From Vandiemenella viatica (Eukaryota > Arthropoda > Insecta > Orthoptera > Morabidae): 64,000 nucleotides of DNA. The stretch is from the NCBI GenBank assembly GCA_031002005.1, contig CM061914.1, forward strand, positions 10,712,148-10,776,147, written 5' to 3'. The position numbers and the translations under genes were made by a program. Below the pieces are notes generated by a model. That model was not told the DNA's origin and made no database searches. It was given only the letters and a program-made list of their open reading frames with translations. This document shows, in pieces, positions 22,306 through 34,292 of this stretch (within the stretch, counting starts at the first letter, position 1; every line of letters starts with the position of its first letter).

Positions 22306-23097
22306 TTAAATTTTATCCTTTGTCTTAAATTGGTGGATATTTTCTACTGGATATCCCCTTTTAGTTAATGTTTCAACAATCTCTCTCATTTCCACATTTG
22401 GTGGTAAGCCCTTGATTACCAGTTTTAAGGGTGCCTTATCCGGTGTTTGGTGTGTGTAGAATCCAATCCTTTTCTGATGTAGATAGTTTTTGACTTTGAA
22501 GTAATCATCCATATTGTTCTTATGGTACTTAACGCTGTCTCCTCTATATATTACTTTTAGGTGACCTGTAATTCGTTTCTTGATTTCTTCATTCAGTTTT
22601 AAAAGGTTTTCCGTTTGATAGCTCACTATCGGTGGACTATGTACTTTTTGTTGCTCCATCGCCCTTTGTGCTTCTGTGCTGTCGTTTATTATCTGTTCAT
22701 CGTCTTTTCCACTCTCCTCCACTGTCAGTGGGAAACGGTTGGACAGTTTTGTTTAATGATTTATCGCGTCTGTTCTTGTCATTTTGATTTGTTTTTGTTT
22801 TTCAGCAGCTAGTCGTTTTCTGTCAATGATAGGTTCAAAGATTTGATGATCTTGCTCACTCGCACTTAGTACAAGTGGCTTTCCATCATATCTGAATACT
22901 TCTGTCGTCGTAGCCTCTTGTTGTAATATAGAGATTTTATCGTTTGTTGCGTATTCCATGTCATACTCCTCATGTTCTTTGATCAGTTCGTCGCCGCACA
23001 ACCGACCTACTTTCCTGACCGATTCCTCCAACGTCTCTGAAGCAGCCAGTGTCAGCTTGTTCCTATCAGACATTCTAGTGGGATCTCTTGTTACCAC
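22306..23097 (-). pseudogene. Jockey-like ORF1 (gag), N-terminal part
   Basis: The minus-strand frame starts at 23097, with MSDRNKLTLAASETLEESV from a second Met at 23073 the likelier true start. It runs through an in-frame TAA at 22755-22753 and on to 22306. The second part carries the block KIYRGDSVKYHKN-type then GFYTHQTPDKAPLKLVIKGL. This matches the pre-C2HC domain that precedes the zinc knuckles in Jockey gag proteins. Gag proteins of these LINEs coat the RNA and direct it to chromosomes. The frame is lost at the A28 tract (22231-22258), beyond which the zinc knuckles continue in another frame. Confidence 0.8.
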
Positions 23098-23399
23098 CGC
23101 AAGGTATTCCCGAGATCAACTAATAGCCAAGTCACTCGTTTCCGATGTAGTCCGTAAGAGATGCCGGGTCGTCAACGTCCAAAGCTTGCTGCCACCACTC
23201 CGCAACACAATCCAAATCCGAAGTCCAGTAATACACGCCGCGTTGTCAAGTAGTACACTTTCCTGTTGATGTAGTCGCACAGCTCTCGATTAGACAGTTC
23301 TCGAGGAACTTCCGCTCCATGACGCCACCCTCCACCTGCCTTTAACCTAAGGCAGTGACGGTGCCATGTGTGTGTGAGCTGTCTCAGTAGAATCGAGTT

Positions 23400-25865
23400 A
23401 GCCAGTATTCGTATATGCCTGCACGCTGCTCTGTATGCTAGTATATGGTTTTCTGAAGTGAGAGAGTAAGCGTAGGTCGCTTGCTGCTACTTCTTCTTTG
23501 GAGACTGCCTTGGCCCTCCAATCCTGAGCCGTTTGGGTACTACCGCCACACGGTCCTCTCCCGCGTGGAATGGAACCATCTGGAGTGAGGTGTAAGGTCG
23601 CAACTGGCTCACCGGGCCAGCACAACACTCCTGTTCTGCGGACAGCATCAAGTCCACTGTCAGACACTACTATCTGGAGATCCCCGTGCTTGAGGGACAT
23701 GTACAGGGCGCTGCTACAGCTAACGTGATTGACCAACCTGATGACGACAACGATTATTCTGAGATAGGCCACCACCTCGCTCGATAGGGGGGGGGGCGGA
23801 CAGCCTCAGCAATGACAAGGTGTGGAACGGGCAGACAAAACGAACCGCTTAATCCTCTGTTAAAACGAGGACCAAGATGCCTCTCCCTAAGTTCACCAGA
23901 ACAAGGACAGACGAAGACTAGGAAGGCTGGCGCAAACCACGTCAAACCACCCCTTATCGCAAGTTCTCCACTTCCAGCAAGTGCAATGACAAGCAGAAAG
24001 CTAACAATACTTCCTACATGACAATGATGCTCAAGAAGAAACAACAGAAGAAGAAAAATGAAGATGAGACAACCGCTTCTGCCAACCAGAAGTCGACTCC
24101 AAACAAGACATATACACGGAAAAACGTAGAATCTACTGCGAGAACCACATACGCGGAAGTTTCTACAACCCCACCACGTAACTCGCAGAGTGCAAAGAAG
24201 GACCAGAGGGATAACCACGATACTTTCCCCTCCACCCAGACGCTGGACAGGCAAGGAAATCCTACCTCGAGTAGGAACAAGAAGTCAGACGAGCCGAATA
24301 GCCATCAATCCGACAAGGACAACTTGCAGACCGACACTGCGATGCTCCTGAGCATAGTGCTGTCTTTACTACAGACGGTCACCACTCTCAACCAAGACCT
24401 CCCAAAACAATCAATGTGGCAGTCAATTCCATTCAGCAGAAATGGCTAACGCCATTGAGGATCTCACCATCTGCTCTTGTCATCAGATCATATTCCTGTG
24501 TTGTTCTATATGGCTGCAGAGGCCACTCCATGGGACACTTCCGAGGACCGCCTCTCCTAGCGCTTAGAACAAGCACCACCACCGTCTGTCTCCGGTCCCT
24601 CCGCCGCTGGAGGAGTGGATCAGTGAGGCAGCAGACTCGGCTACCCGGCCGAGACGCAAACACCATCTCCTTCCGAGCATCAGAGAGGCTATTATTGTCA
24701 AAAATCAATTGACCATGGAGTGGCATATCACACGTGATGCAGCCACAATGAGAGCCAATAAACCGCATGCAGCGAGAAATTAAGGCTGAAGTGGAAAATT
24801 ACAGGATCTCCGACTGGTCCAACTTTATTACCACCCTGGACCTAGAGAACGGGTCTGCATGGCGCACGGAGATGTCCCTTCTCCGGCGAAAACATAAGAT
24901 CCTGCCCTTAGGAATAACTATATCTGTAAGCCGGAAGAGAAGGCTGAAGCACTGGCTTAAACTTTCGAGGCGAATAATGAACGGGGCGGCTCCTTCAAGC
25001 CGTCCCCCAAGACAAGGATCGCATCCATGAGATTAAGAGGTCACTTAAATGCTCTCGAGCATCATTGTAAAGAAAGCTGTAGATATGATGCCATCAGTGG
25101 AGGTACCCTTTGTCTAATGCCCTCAACTGCTGTCCACTTTATAACAAACGCCTTCAATGAAGTTCTTTGGAAGGGCGAGTATCCAAGAATATGGGAGCAT
25201 GTTCACATAATTCCTATTCCGAAGGTGGAAAAGGAGTTCCCCCTAGCCCTGCCGGCCGATTAGCCTCTTGCCGACTTATCCAAGGTATTCGAGCGACTAT
25301 ACCTCAAGTGGCTACGCGTGGTCATCGACAGCAAGGAGCTGTTGCATGATGAGCAGTTTCACTTTCGTAAACCCCACTCAACACCTCAACAGCTGTTCCA
25401 CCTTACTGAAGAGTTCTTCTTCGCCCTCGAGCGTCGGGAATTCTTCGGTGCAGTTCTGCTCGATGTCATCTGCGCCCTTGTTTCCGTGTTTGATCAGTTG
25501 CCTCGAGAGAAGAACTTTCAGTGTTGCAATAGAAGGAGGCATCTCAGCCATACAGAACATCGTGGCAGGTGTCCCGCAAGGTTCAGTCATTGGAACACTT
25601 TTGTACATTTTGTAAACGGCTGACACCCGTAGAGCGTGTGCAGTAAGCCATATATGTAGAGGACACCGCCCTAAACAAAATGAACCTTAATGCTAACACC
25701 CTACACAAAAGGCTACAGCAGGCCTGCGAAAACATTCGATAATGGGCCATTAAATGGAGGACAGCTCACAATGTTCGCAAAAACCAGGCCATAGTCATCA
25801 CAAGGAAGAACGTTCAGTAACCAACACCCTTGAATCTCTTCGGTGGAGGCTCTGACTTTGAATGC
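23400..25865 (+). pseudogene. Jockey-like LINE relic, ORF1 end fused to RT
   Basis: The ORF1 tail (24018-24449, 143 codons) is Lys/Thr/Ser-rich and includes TTYAEVSTTPPRN and a hydrophobic LLSIVLSLLQTVTTL, the usual end of Jockey-clade gag. The ORF2 endonuclease is almost absent; only the final SSDHIPVLFY box (about 24476) follows directly. RT then runs through ISDWSNFITTLDLENGSAW (about 24795), a fingers block, LSKVFERLYLKWL (about 25280), FHFRKPHSTPQQLFHL (about 25360), LERREFFGAVLLDV (motif A, about 25430) and QNIVAGVPQGSVIG (about 25553). Part of the palm after motif A is deleted, and several frameshifts occur. The 5' part (23400-23990) is only weakly coding. It lies head-to-head with the minus-strand Jockey-like element. 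Confidence 0.75.
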
Positions 25866-25867
25866 AA

Positions 25868-28520
25868 ATGTTGAGATGATGGGTTTAGTGAGGAGGGTGA
25901 GAAGGATGGATGGGAACTGATAACAGGTCGCAGGGGAAATGTTGACAACAGGATGAAGAAGCTAGAAATTCCAGAAATTATGGGGAGTAATAGGTTTGAC
26001 CTGTTACCAGAGTCTGATGGAGAAGATCCTCGTGTAGATGTAGGAGTAGGTAAGGTGCAGCAGGCCTATAGGAATATAAGTGTAGAAGGGAAATATAGGA
26101 AGAAACAGGTTCTGCTGCTAGGTAGTAGCCATGGGAGAGGTGTAGGTCCCCTTCTGCAGAATCAATAGGCACAGGCTGCCAGGTAAAAAGCTTTTTCAAA
26201 CCCAGCAGGTAATAGTGGGGTATAAGGTTCACTTTGCACGAGTTCACTAAGGACGATAGAGTAGTGATAGTGGGAGGTGCGGGGTATTGATAGAAACGCC
26301 AGTCATAGTATAGAGAGTGACCTGAGGAAGGTGCTATAGGAGGCACAGCACACCAGGGTGGAACTCATGCAGATCCTAAGTCGCCATGACCGGCCACAGT
26401 TGAACCACGCTGTGAAGCGGGTAAACGTGGAAACAGAGATTGCTAATTGGAAGAGGCATTAGTTCTCTTTCGGGGGTTGTGCCTGTGAACACCATTGGTA
26501 GGTGGGGTTTCACTAGGCATAAATAACACACGCCTTAAACGAAGGGGGAAGGGAGTACTTTCTGTAAGGGAGCCCACTTCCAGTTATGATGGGGTCAAGA
26601 CTGTGCCTTTTTTAGGTTAGGGGCTGCTGGTGGGGCAATAAAAATAAGTTATCAATGAGATACTTATTGTAGATGTACTATGGGAAAAAACACAAATGGT
26701 AAGGAAACTGATGAAGCTATTGAAATAATAACAAAATTGGATACAACTGGAAAAACTAAGATTAATGCTGAAAATTCCACAAAACAAAAAATGAGGATAT
26801 TATTAGTGAACTATAAAAGTACAAGGAACAAAGTGATAGAATTTTCAGCATGAGTATGATAATAGGGGTAGAATCTTGGTTAAAGGAAGGAGTACTAGAC
26901 AATGAGGTTTTCCCTCAAGATTACAGAGCTTACCACAGGGACAGAGGAGCAATTGGTAGAGGGGTATTCATACTGCTTAGCAAAGATTACTATAGTTCTC
27001 TATCCTTCATAGATAATGGCCATGAGTTTTAGGTGTAGATTTTTGTGTTGATAAAAAAGGAAAAAATTTATGGTATTGACTGCTTACCGTAGTGGAAAAA
27101 TAAATGATGGAGATGAGATTCTTGGAGAGAAAATTAATTCACATTCGTAGTTCATAGGTGAACATAGAATGGCTATTATCGGAGTGGATTTAAATTTCCC
27201 ATTTGAGGGGTCAACTGGGTAGGATAAATAACACAAGGGAACAGAGATTTGGAAATATCTTATTAAGAGAAAGAAGTTTTACGCAAGTGTTAGAGCAAAA
27301 TAGGAGGGGACCAAACACGTTGCATTACTTTCTAGTAAAGCAAGATGAAAATCTTGTAGGGTGTCAAGTAAATGAAGGAATAAATTATCACTGTGCAGTA
27401 CTGACGGATATTAGGAGATTTAGTAAACCAATGGCCAAAACTGAACGGTTAAATAGGTATAATTATAAAAAGGCACAGACTTTAGAATTGAAGAGATATT
27501 TCAGGAAAGGTTAAAAAAATAGAAGGATGGCACAAGGCAAAATGGGAAAAGTTTAAGAGAGAGATGTAGAGATTGATAATCAACTAAATCATAAATGTCT
27601 GTGAGAAAATGAACCGATTTTCAGATCGACAACATGGCTTTAGGCAAGGAAATTCATGTGAATCTCAGCTGGCGGGCTATATGCAAAATATTTCAGATTT
27701 ATTGGACAAGGGAGGCAAAGTTGATAGTGTAACACTAGTTCTTCTAAGGCATTTAACAGAATGAGTCACAAAATTGCTTCAAATAAACTGAAATCTATTG
27801 GACTGGATGAAAAAGTTAGTTGGTGGGTAGAGGAATTCTTAAAATCTAGAAAGCAATGTGTTAGAGTAGAAAATAAATTATCAAAAGAGGTGGAAGTAAA
27901 TATGGGACCGCCAGAAGGTAGTGTATTTGGACTATTGCTATTCATTATTCTAATGAATGACTGTGTTGTTGGGTCACGGTCAGAATTTAGTTTTTTTGCG
28001 AAAGATATGATGGTATAGAATAGGATCAAAACAGGTGAAGACAGTGAACAGCTGCTCGGTCACCTGGGTAGAATATTTAAATATATAGGTTAACATGGAA
28101 TGAAGATATATGCCATGAAGAGTCGTCTTATTAGGTACAGAGATAAAAAAAACTAAAGATTAATTATGATTTTAGTGTTGGGTCAGAATAGCTTATTGAA
28201 GGCTTGAAGTGTAAATATCTTGGCATTACGTTTGCTAGCAAACTCAACTGGGCAGAGCACATTGGGCAGGAGGTAGAGGAGAAGGCGATGAGAGGATGCA
28301 CCAGAGAAATTAGGGAATTAGGTTACAAAACCTTGGTCAGAGCATTTGTTGAATATGGCTGAGTAGTTGCCCATCAAATACAGGAGCTGGAGACTGTGCA
28401 AAGAATAGCAAGCTAGATTTGTTTGGCAAATTATCGCAGGACCCAGTCAGTAATTGATATGATAAAGGAGCTGGATTGGAAGTAATTAGAGGAAAGGAGG
28501 AGGGTGAAGTAATTGGAATA
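25868..28520 (+). mobile_element. CR1-like LINE, family A copy 1
   Basis: The copy runs plus strand: ORF1 (about 25868-26460), ORF2 endonuclease (about 26790-27450, for example GVESWLKEGVLDNEVFP at 26865 and RGAIGRGVFILLSK) and reverse transcriptase (about 27620-28500). RT blocks include RQHGFRQGNSCESQL-type (27629), SHKIASNKLKSIGLDEKVSW (27764), PPEGSVFGLLLFIILMNDC (27907) and SFFAKDMMV. The last is a decayed FADDIMLY, so catalysis is lost. Many stops and frameshifts are present and the region between endonuclease and RT is shortened. It matches the better preserved copy at 61304-64000 block for block. Assignment to the CR1/L2 group rests on the ORF1 type and RT motif style; the exact clade is uncertain. 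Confidence 0.8.
25900..26460 (+). pseudogene. Family A ORF1 with SGNH-esterase-like core
   Basis: A short N-terminal stretch (MKKLEIPEIMGSNRFDLLPE, from 25953) is followed by KKQVLLLGSSHGRGVGPLLQ (about 26100). This is the nucleophile block of SGNH/GDSL esterases, as seen in ORF1 proteins of CR1-type LINEs. A second block, VVIVGGAG (about 26265), corresponds to the oxyanion/Asn block, and a degraded RNASHSIESDLRKVL segment follows. Stops at 26166 and later break the frame. ORF1 esterases are known from CR1-group LINEs; their exact role in transposition is not settled. The match is by eye only. Confidence 0.6.
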
Positions 28521-28589
28521 CATTGGATTCAGTTTTGTAGAATTACTTGATGCGAGTGCTCAATAATACTGGAGTCACAGATTTGTAAG

Positions 28590-28822
28590 TTTCAAAAATT
28601 GAAGGCAGAACAACAACAATACATACATTCCGCAACTTGCTAATGCAGTGGTGAATCTCACGGAAGAGGAACTAGATAAAATAGCAATATCTTTGCTGTC
28701 TAATGGTCTTAATTTTGCGCCGGTACCCACACATCAGCTAAATTTAGATATCATAGCGAGCACTGAGAGTGCCATTGTAGGGTTAGAACCTATCAAGCAA
28801 ATAACTTCCAACAATAGACTTC
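28590..28822 (+). pseudogene. Penelope-like element, 5' (N-terminal) fragment
   Basis: The frame reads VVNLTEEELDKIAISLLSNG, then LNFAPVPTHQL and STESAIVGLEP. The pattern NLT-x-EL-x-LLSNGLNF-P followed by an acidic stretch and TE-AI is the hallmark N-terminal region that precedes the reverse transcriptase of Penelope-like elements. The RT is absent: at about 28826 the sequence changes to the minus-strand family B LINE. The C-terminal endonuclease of a Penelope-like element in the same orientation appears at 35940-36300, on the far side of the LINE nest. The two may be parts of one interrupted copy with the RT region lost. Confidence 0.65.
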
Positions 28823-28825
28823 CCT

Positions 28826-29958
28826 ATAGATAAGTGCATCATCAACAAACAATCGCATCCAGCAATTGTCACCGAGATCGTTTATAAAAATTAGGAAAAG
28901 AAGTGGTCCTATTATACTTTCTTGAGGAACGCCCGAAGTAACATCCAGCTTAGAAGAGACTTACCCGTTAACAACGATATGCTGTTACCGACCAGTTAGA
29001 AAATCGAGTATCAAATCTGATCCAATATTCCATATCTGACAGAAATTGTTCTAATTCTTCCTAGTATTCTGAAAATACTCTTACTGCTATACCATCGGTC
29101 GCGTCGCTATCCCCCACTTCAGGAGCTTTAATTGCTTTATGATACCTACACTATAAATTTGTACTGGATCCATCTCAAATTCTACACGCCGTGGAAAAGC
29201 GGGAAAGTTTTCATATTTTCGTCAGTGAAATAATTTTTAAATTCGGTGTTAAATTCGGTATCCTTGTCGCGGCTGTCATCAACTTCCCGACCATCTTGTA
29301 GAGAACTGGCTTATTGTTGTCGCTACCACTAACTTTTTTACATACAACCAAAATTTCTATAGATTTTCGTTGAGGCTCTTGGAAAGTGAAATGCAACGAA
29401 AGGCCTCGCGCATCGCATTGTTAACATGTCCTCTTGTCTCACCTAACTTTTCTAAATCACTCCTATACATCGTCCTTCTTGAGCGTGCATGTATCTTCCT
29501 TTGCCTTTTAGGTAACCTTTTAACTAAACGTGTATATCACGGGTGATCGTTCCCATCCCTGACTGTCCTTTTAGGTATAACTATGTCCAGACCTACCCTG
29601 ACTATACGCATGAATCGAAGTCACGTCTCTTCAACCGAGCCTCTTCCTTCTATAAAGGTAATGTAAATATCCCTCAAAAACGTTCTTAAACTCTCCTTTG
29701 GGGCCTTTCGAACCTATAAACGATCCTTCCTTTTTTTGCGCGCAGCTGTTAATTTTACTGCAGCAATTACAACTTCATGATCACTTATTCCCGTGGTGGT
29801 AGACATGTCCTTGACTAATTCAGGCCTATTTGCAACAAGAACATCTAAAATGTTTTCGTAATCCTTGCGGCACCGCATTGGTTCAGTGACGAGCTGCTCA
29901 AAATGAAGATCTGAGAAAAGGTCAAGAATAATTTCACAGGATTTTTTACCCCTGCCAC
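28826..29958 (-). pseudogene. CR1/L2-like LINE family B copy 2, RT-side part
   Basis: This stretch aligns directly with 32185-33705 of the full copy, with the same order from RT palm backwards to the RT fingers and linker. Many substitutions, stops and some internal loss are present. It includes the equivalent of the conserved leader block that reads MEDPVD-type in copy 1, and the end of the endonuclease. At 29950-29958 it is interrupted by a foreign LINE insertion and resumes at 30741. Confidence 0.8.
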
Positions 29959-30740
29959 ATACTTCATGGAGAACCAGTGCTCACATTCCAAGATCCACAG
30001 CCTTAGCTCTGTCATACTCTGTTGCTGAATACTGCTGCCCATCCTGGATCAATAGTGTCCATACAAAGAAGATAGATGTGCAACTCAATCAGGCAATGAG
30101 GAAAATTACGAGATGTATTCACAGTACGAACACCATATGGCTTCCAGTGCTATGCAACATTTCACCCCCATCACTAAGAAGATCAGAAGCTATCTTAAAA
30201 ATCTGGAAAAATATCCTGACGAACCCTCAGCTGCCTATATATCAAGACATGATTCAAGCAAAACACCAACGCTTTAAATCAAGAAAACCAACATGGCGCA
30301 CAGCAATCAACCTTACAGAGTCCTCTTTCAACATCAACAAGATATGGACAACTCAATGGGAACAGTCATCAGTAGCCAATAAAAATCTAGTTGAGGATCC
30401 CTCAGTAAGGTTACAAGGTATCGATCTCCCACGGCGGCAGTTGAGAATCATCAATAGGAATCGAACAGGACAAGGCAGATGCGCCTACTTTTTACACAAA
30501 TGGGGCTGAGTAGATTCTGCATTGTGACTGTGGAGCCACCTTACATACAATCAATCACATCGTTTCTGACTGTCCTCTTCAGTCCTACAGGGTAACAATG
30601 GCGGAAATACATGATGCGTCGATCAGTGCAGTTGACTGGATTAAAACATTAGATCTCGAGATATGAAATTGTACAAGCTTGTGGTATATACATTTCCTGT
30701 TGTGTACCTTTTTAAATAAAAATACGATAAATAAACAAAT
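29959..30740 (+). mobile_element. 5'-truncated LINE inserted in family B, 9-bp target duplication
   Basis: The insert carries the C-terminal part of a non-LTR polymerase: YCCPSWINSVHTKKIDVQLN, then WLPVLCNISPPSLRRSEAI. A block NRTGQGRCAYFLHKWG follows, and then a degraded Cys/His segment with QTINHI-like spacing. Its end is AVDWIKTLDLEI and a stop at about 30666. A 3' UTR ends in AT-rich cgataaataaacaaa. Identical CCCTGCCAC at 29950-29958 and 30741-30749 marks the target duplication, and the interrupted family B sequence is continuous across it. The clade is not certain. The 143-codon frame at 30078-30509 is the largest intact piece. Confidence 0.85.
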
Positions 30741-31394
30741 CCCTGCCACCAGTAACGTGGACGTAATTAGTCCAGTCGATATATGTAAAGTTGAAGTCAT
30801 CTCCTAGTATTATTGCATGATCCTGAAATTGACGAGGTATAAAAATTGCATTATTCCTTAAGGCCTCAGCAATAGTTACATATGCATCTTGTGAACGATA
30901 CCCTATTACAAATTTTGTCCTTGCTACGTTTAGTCTAATCCATAGGATTTCACAGACCGTATCGATATCTATTTCGTTACACGACAGGTGTTGACTAACA
31001 GCTATAAATACACCACCTCCATTAAAATACAACTTATCCTTGTGGAAAACGTTCATGTTGTTGTTTAATATTTATCCTGAACTTATATCCGGTTTTAACC
31101 AGCTTTTTGTACCAAATACAATATCTGCTTCTGTGCTACTAATAATGCTTTAAAGCTCAGGCTGCTTGTTACAAACACTTCTAAAATTGATAACGAGTAC
31201 TTTTAACGGTCGAGATTGATTTATGTTACTGCTAACATATGATGTTGAATTGAATTCGACTGCCCGTAACTGTAATCCCAGTTTCGGGTCTTCCTCCCTC
31301 AGCCTATAAAATCCCCCAATGCACTCCAAACGGCCCCTGCCATCCGTGTAGCCGATTCACGTGTATAGTTCACACCTGATCTATCCAAGGAAAA
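30741..31394 (-). pseudogene. Family B copy 2, endonuclease-side part
   Basis: This continues copy 2 beyond the inserted LINE. The minus-strand frame 31056-30712 includes FNGGGVFIAVSQHLSCNEID, VCEILWIRLN and ILGDDFNFTYIDWTNYV. These are the middle and late blocks of the AP-endonuclease (GDF-x-P-x-IDW), equivalent to 33700-34345 of the full copy. Sequence stops abruptly at ctatccaagg (31390), where the 3' end of the full copy begins. This indicates that the full copy inserted into this older one. Confidence 0.8.
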
Positions 31395-31467
31395 CTACAT
31401 CTACATCTACATTCATAATCTGCAATTCACAAACACTGTGGGTGGCAGAGGGTGCTAAGCACCAATC

Positions 31468-31950
31468 TTAATTCTGCGCATTCCAATCCCGAATAGCACG
31501 AGGAAAGATAGAATACATAAAAGCATCAGTACGGCATCTTATTTCTCGAATATTATCCCTCCGGTCATTGCGACCCAAATAGGTTGGTGGAAGAAGCATC
31601 TCACTGCATTCGTAGGTCATTGAATTTCTCATATTCTCCAATAAATTTAAACGTAAATGACGTCGTCTTTCTTCCAAACTATCCTAGCCCAATCTATGTA
31701 TCTATTCTGTGACACTTTCATTAGGGCTGTAACAACCAGTCACGAATCGAGCGGCTTTCCTGTGTACCATCTCCACTGAGTCAATCAGGCCCTTGCGATA
31801 CGGATCCCAAACTCCAAAACAGTAATCCAGGTGCGGACGCACTAGTGTTTTATACACTATTTCCTTTTGTATGAGCATTATAATTCTCTGAATACGACCT
31901 ATGAATCGTAATTTAGAATTAGCTTCGCCTACGACGGAAGTTATGTGCAA
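31468..31950 (-). pseudogene. Family B RT C-terminal domain
   Basis: The 31950-31702 frame has LVRPHLDYCFGVWDPYRKGL and then VEMVHRKAARFVTGCYS. The 31677-31468 frame has ERRRHLRLNLLENMRNSM and ends FPRAIRDWNAQN with a stop, the normal end of CR1/L2 polymerases (FFPRTIRLWN type). It is split from the RT palm by several stops and a shift at about 31690. Confidence 0.85.
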
Positions 31951-32172
31951 GTCCTATTTCAGGATGCTTTGTACTATTACCCCCAGATACTTCAGGGAAT
32001 CAACCGTGTCAACAAATGAATTGTTTACTTTGTACTCGTGAGCAAACTGACTCTTTTAGTTACTTATTCGCATTGCCTTGCACTTAAGTGTAAGCTGCCA
32101 TTTACAGCACCATTCGGAAATAGCATCCAAATCGTGCTAAATTTCTAAGCAATCGTCATTGCACCTTATCAG

Positions 32173-33048
32173 TCAACAAATAACTGCATCGTCTGCAAAC
32201 AATCGCAACCAGCATTTAACGTTGTCACCTAGATCGTTTGTAAAAATTAAGAAAAGAAGTGATCCTATTGCACTTCCTTGAGGAACCCTAGAAATAACAT
32301 CTAGCTTAATAAAGGTTTCCCGGTCAACAACGACATACTGTGATCGACCAGTTAGAAAAACACATATCCATTCGCAAATCTGATCCGATGTGCCGTATGC
32401 TCGAATCTTCGCTAAAAGTTGGTTGAATGGTACAGAATCAAAACCTTTCTGAAAATCCAAGAATATTGCATCAACTTGCGAACCTGCATCGATAACTTTC
32501 ATTACGTCATGGGAAATTAGGGCCAATTGAGTTTCACACGATCTCTTCTTCCGAAATCCGTGTTGACACTGTATAAGTAACTCGTTCTCATCCAGAAACT
32601 TCATAATATTCGAGCATATGACATACTTCAGAATTCTACTGCATACAGATGTTAAAGATATGGGTCGATAATTCCTAGGATCACTCCAATCTCCTTTCTT
32701 GAAAACAGGAATTACCTGAGCTATTTTACAGTCGGAGGGTACTTTTTTCTCTTTTAAGGATTTACGGAATATATTTGACAGAAATGGTTCAATTTCCTCC
32801 GCGTATTCTGAAAATACTCTTACCGGTATACCATCGGGACCCGGCGCTTTACCCCACTTCAGGAGTTTTAATAGCTTTACAATACCTACGCTATCAATAT
32901 CTACCGGATCCATCTCTAATTCTACACGATGTGGTAAAGTGGGGATGTTTTCCATGTTTTGGCGCGTTAATGAATTTTTAAATTCGTTGTTAAATACGGT
33001 AGAGTCGTCGCAGCTGTCGCCAACTTCCCAACCGTCCTGTATTAGCAC
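32173..33048 (-). pseudogene. Family B reverse transcriptase
   Basis: The 291-codon frame spans fingers to palm: KWGKAPGPDGIPVRVFSEYA (residues ~65-85), NYRPISLTSVCSRILKYVI (~130-150), QHGFRKKRSCETQLALISHD (~163-183), DAIFLDFQKGFDSVPFNQLL (~190-210, motif A), SRVPQGSAIGSLLFLIFTND (~250-270) and LRLFADDAVIC (~280-291). The catalytic FADD is intact. The frame ends directly after it, and the rest continues as decayed fragments to 31468. Family style is CR1/L2 (the FRKxxSCETQL block). The preserved catalytic residues suggest that decay is relatively recent. Confidence 0.9.
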
Positions 33049-33639
33049 TGGTTTATTGTTGTCACTATAACTAACTTTTTTTTACATAAGACCAAAATTT
33101 CTTAGGGTTTTCAGTGAGGCTCTTAGAGAGGGAATTGCAACGAAAATCCTTAAAGATCTCAAGTGTCGTATTCTTAACATGTACCCTTATCTCATCTAAC
33201 TTACCTAAATTGGTCCTCTACAACGTCCTTCTTGATCATGCATGTATCTTCCTTTGCTTTTTGAGCAACCGTTTAACGTCACGTGTATACCATGGTGGAT
33301 CATACCCTTCCCTGATTGTCCGTTTTGGTATATGCAAGTCCATACCTTCCCTGACTATACGTATGAATCGTTGCCACATCTCTTCAACGGTGCCTCTTGA
33401 TACTATGAAGGTACGGTAATTATGGTTCAAAAACGTTCTAAAACACTTTTTCGAAGCTTTTTCAAATCCGTAAATGATCCTTTCTTTTTCCTTTTTGCGC
33501 GTGGATGCTACTTTTACTGTAGCTTTGTGATCACTTATTCCCGTGGTAGTAGAAATGTCCGTGAATAATTCAGGCCTATTTGTAACGAGAATATCTAAAA
33601 TATTTTCTTTACCGTTGAGACATCGCGTTGGTTAAGTTA

Positions 33640-34292
33640 CGAGCTATTCAAAATTGTAATATGAGAAAAGGTCTAGAATGATTTCGCATGCTGCTTTATC
33701 CCTGCCACCAGTAACGTGAACGTAATTAGTCCAGTCGATAAATGGCAAGGTGAAGTCACCACCTAGCATTATTGTATGGTCCGGAAATTGACGAGCTATA
33801 TTATTTACATTATTCCTGAAGGCCTCGACAATAGTTACTCCTGCATCTGGTGGACGATAGAAAGAGCCGATCACAAGTTTTGTCCTAGCTACATTAAGCT
33901 TTATCCATAAGATTTCGCGGACAGTATCGACAACTATTTAGTTACATGGGAGGTACTTATTAACAGCTATAAATACACCACCGCCATGGGAATGCAACCT
34001 ATCCTTACGAAAAACGTTCATGCTGCCATTAAAGATTTCCGCGGAACTTATATCCGGTTTTAACTTACTTTCAGTGCCTATTATCAACATCTGCACTATG
34101 AATACTGTTTTCAAGTTCAGGCTGTTTATTACAAACATTTCTGCAGTTAGCTACTAGAACTTTTAATATTCGAGATCCTTTTAATCTACCCCTAATACGC
34201 GGAGTTAAATTCGTTTGGGCTGTCCGTAAGTGAATTTCCTGTTCAGGGTCATGCTCCCTCAGCCTAAAAAAAAAAAAACCAATGCACTCCAC
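33640..34292 (-). pseudogene. Family B ORF2 AP-endonuclease domain
   Basis: Blocks in order: ILKVLVANCRNVCNKQPELE (about 34180, the N-terminal NxRS-type block), IIGTESKLKPDISSAEIF (about 34080, where the usual W of TESWL reads K), GGGVFIAVNKYLPCN (about 33960), MIGSFYRPPDAG (33874) and MLGGDFTLPFIDWTNYV (about 33770). These correspond to the GTES, YRPP and GDFN active-site blocks of LINE endonucleases. The frames shift between blocks. Confidence 0.8.

Larger units (their letters stand above)
18495..23270 (-). mobile_element. Near full-length Jockey-like LINE (about 4.8 kb)
   Basis: Reading right to left, the order is a 5' leader, ORF1 (gag-like), ORF2 (endonuclease then reverse transcriptase), a 3' UTR and an oligo(A) tail (T run 18495-18510). 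This is the canonical Jockey layout. The 5' limit is approximate; I place it between the ORF1 start (23073-23097) and the head-to-head plus-strand LINE. The element is inactivated by in-frame stops, a homopolymer expansion in ORF1, a SINE in ORF2 and a changed catalytic residue. Its parts are listed separately. Confidence 0.85.

Noticed and set aside
23398..24280. Minus-strand open frames of 125, 166 and 88 codons
   Set aside because: They are antisense to the plus-strand Jockey-like ORF1 tail and its 5' region. The translations are Leu/Val/Phe/Ser-rich shadows without motifs.
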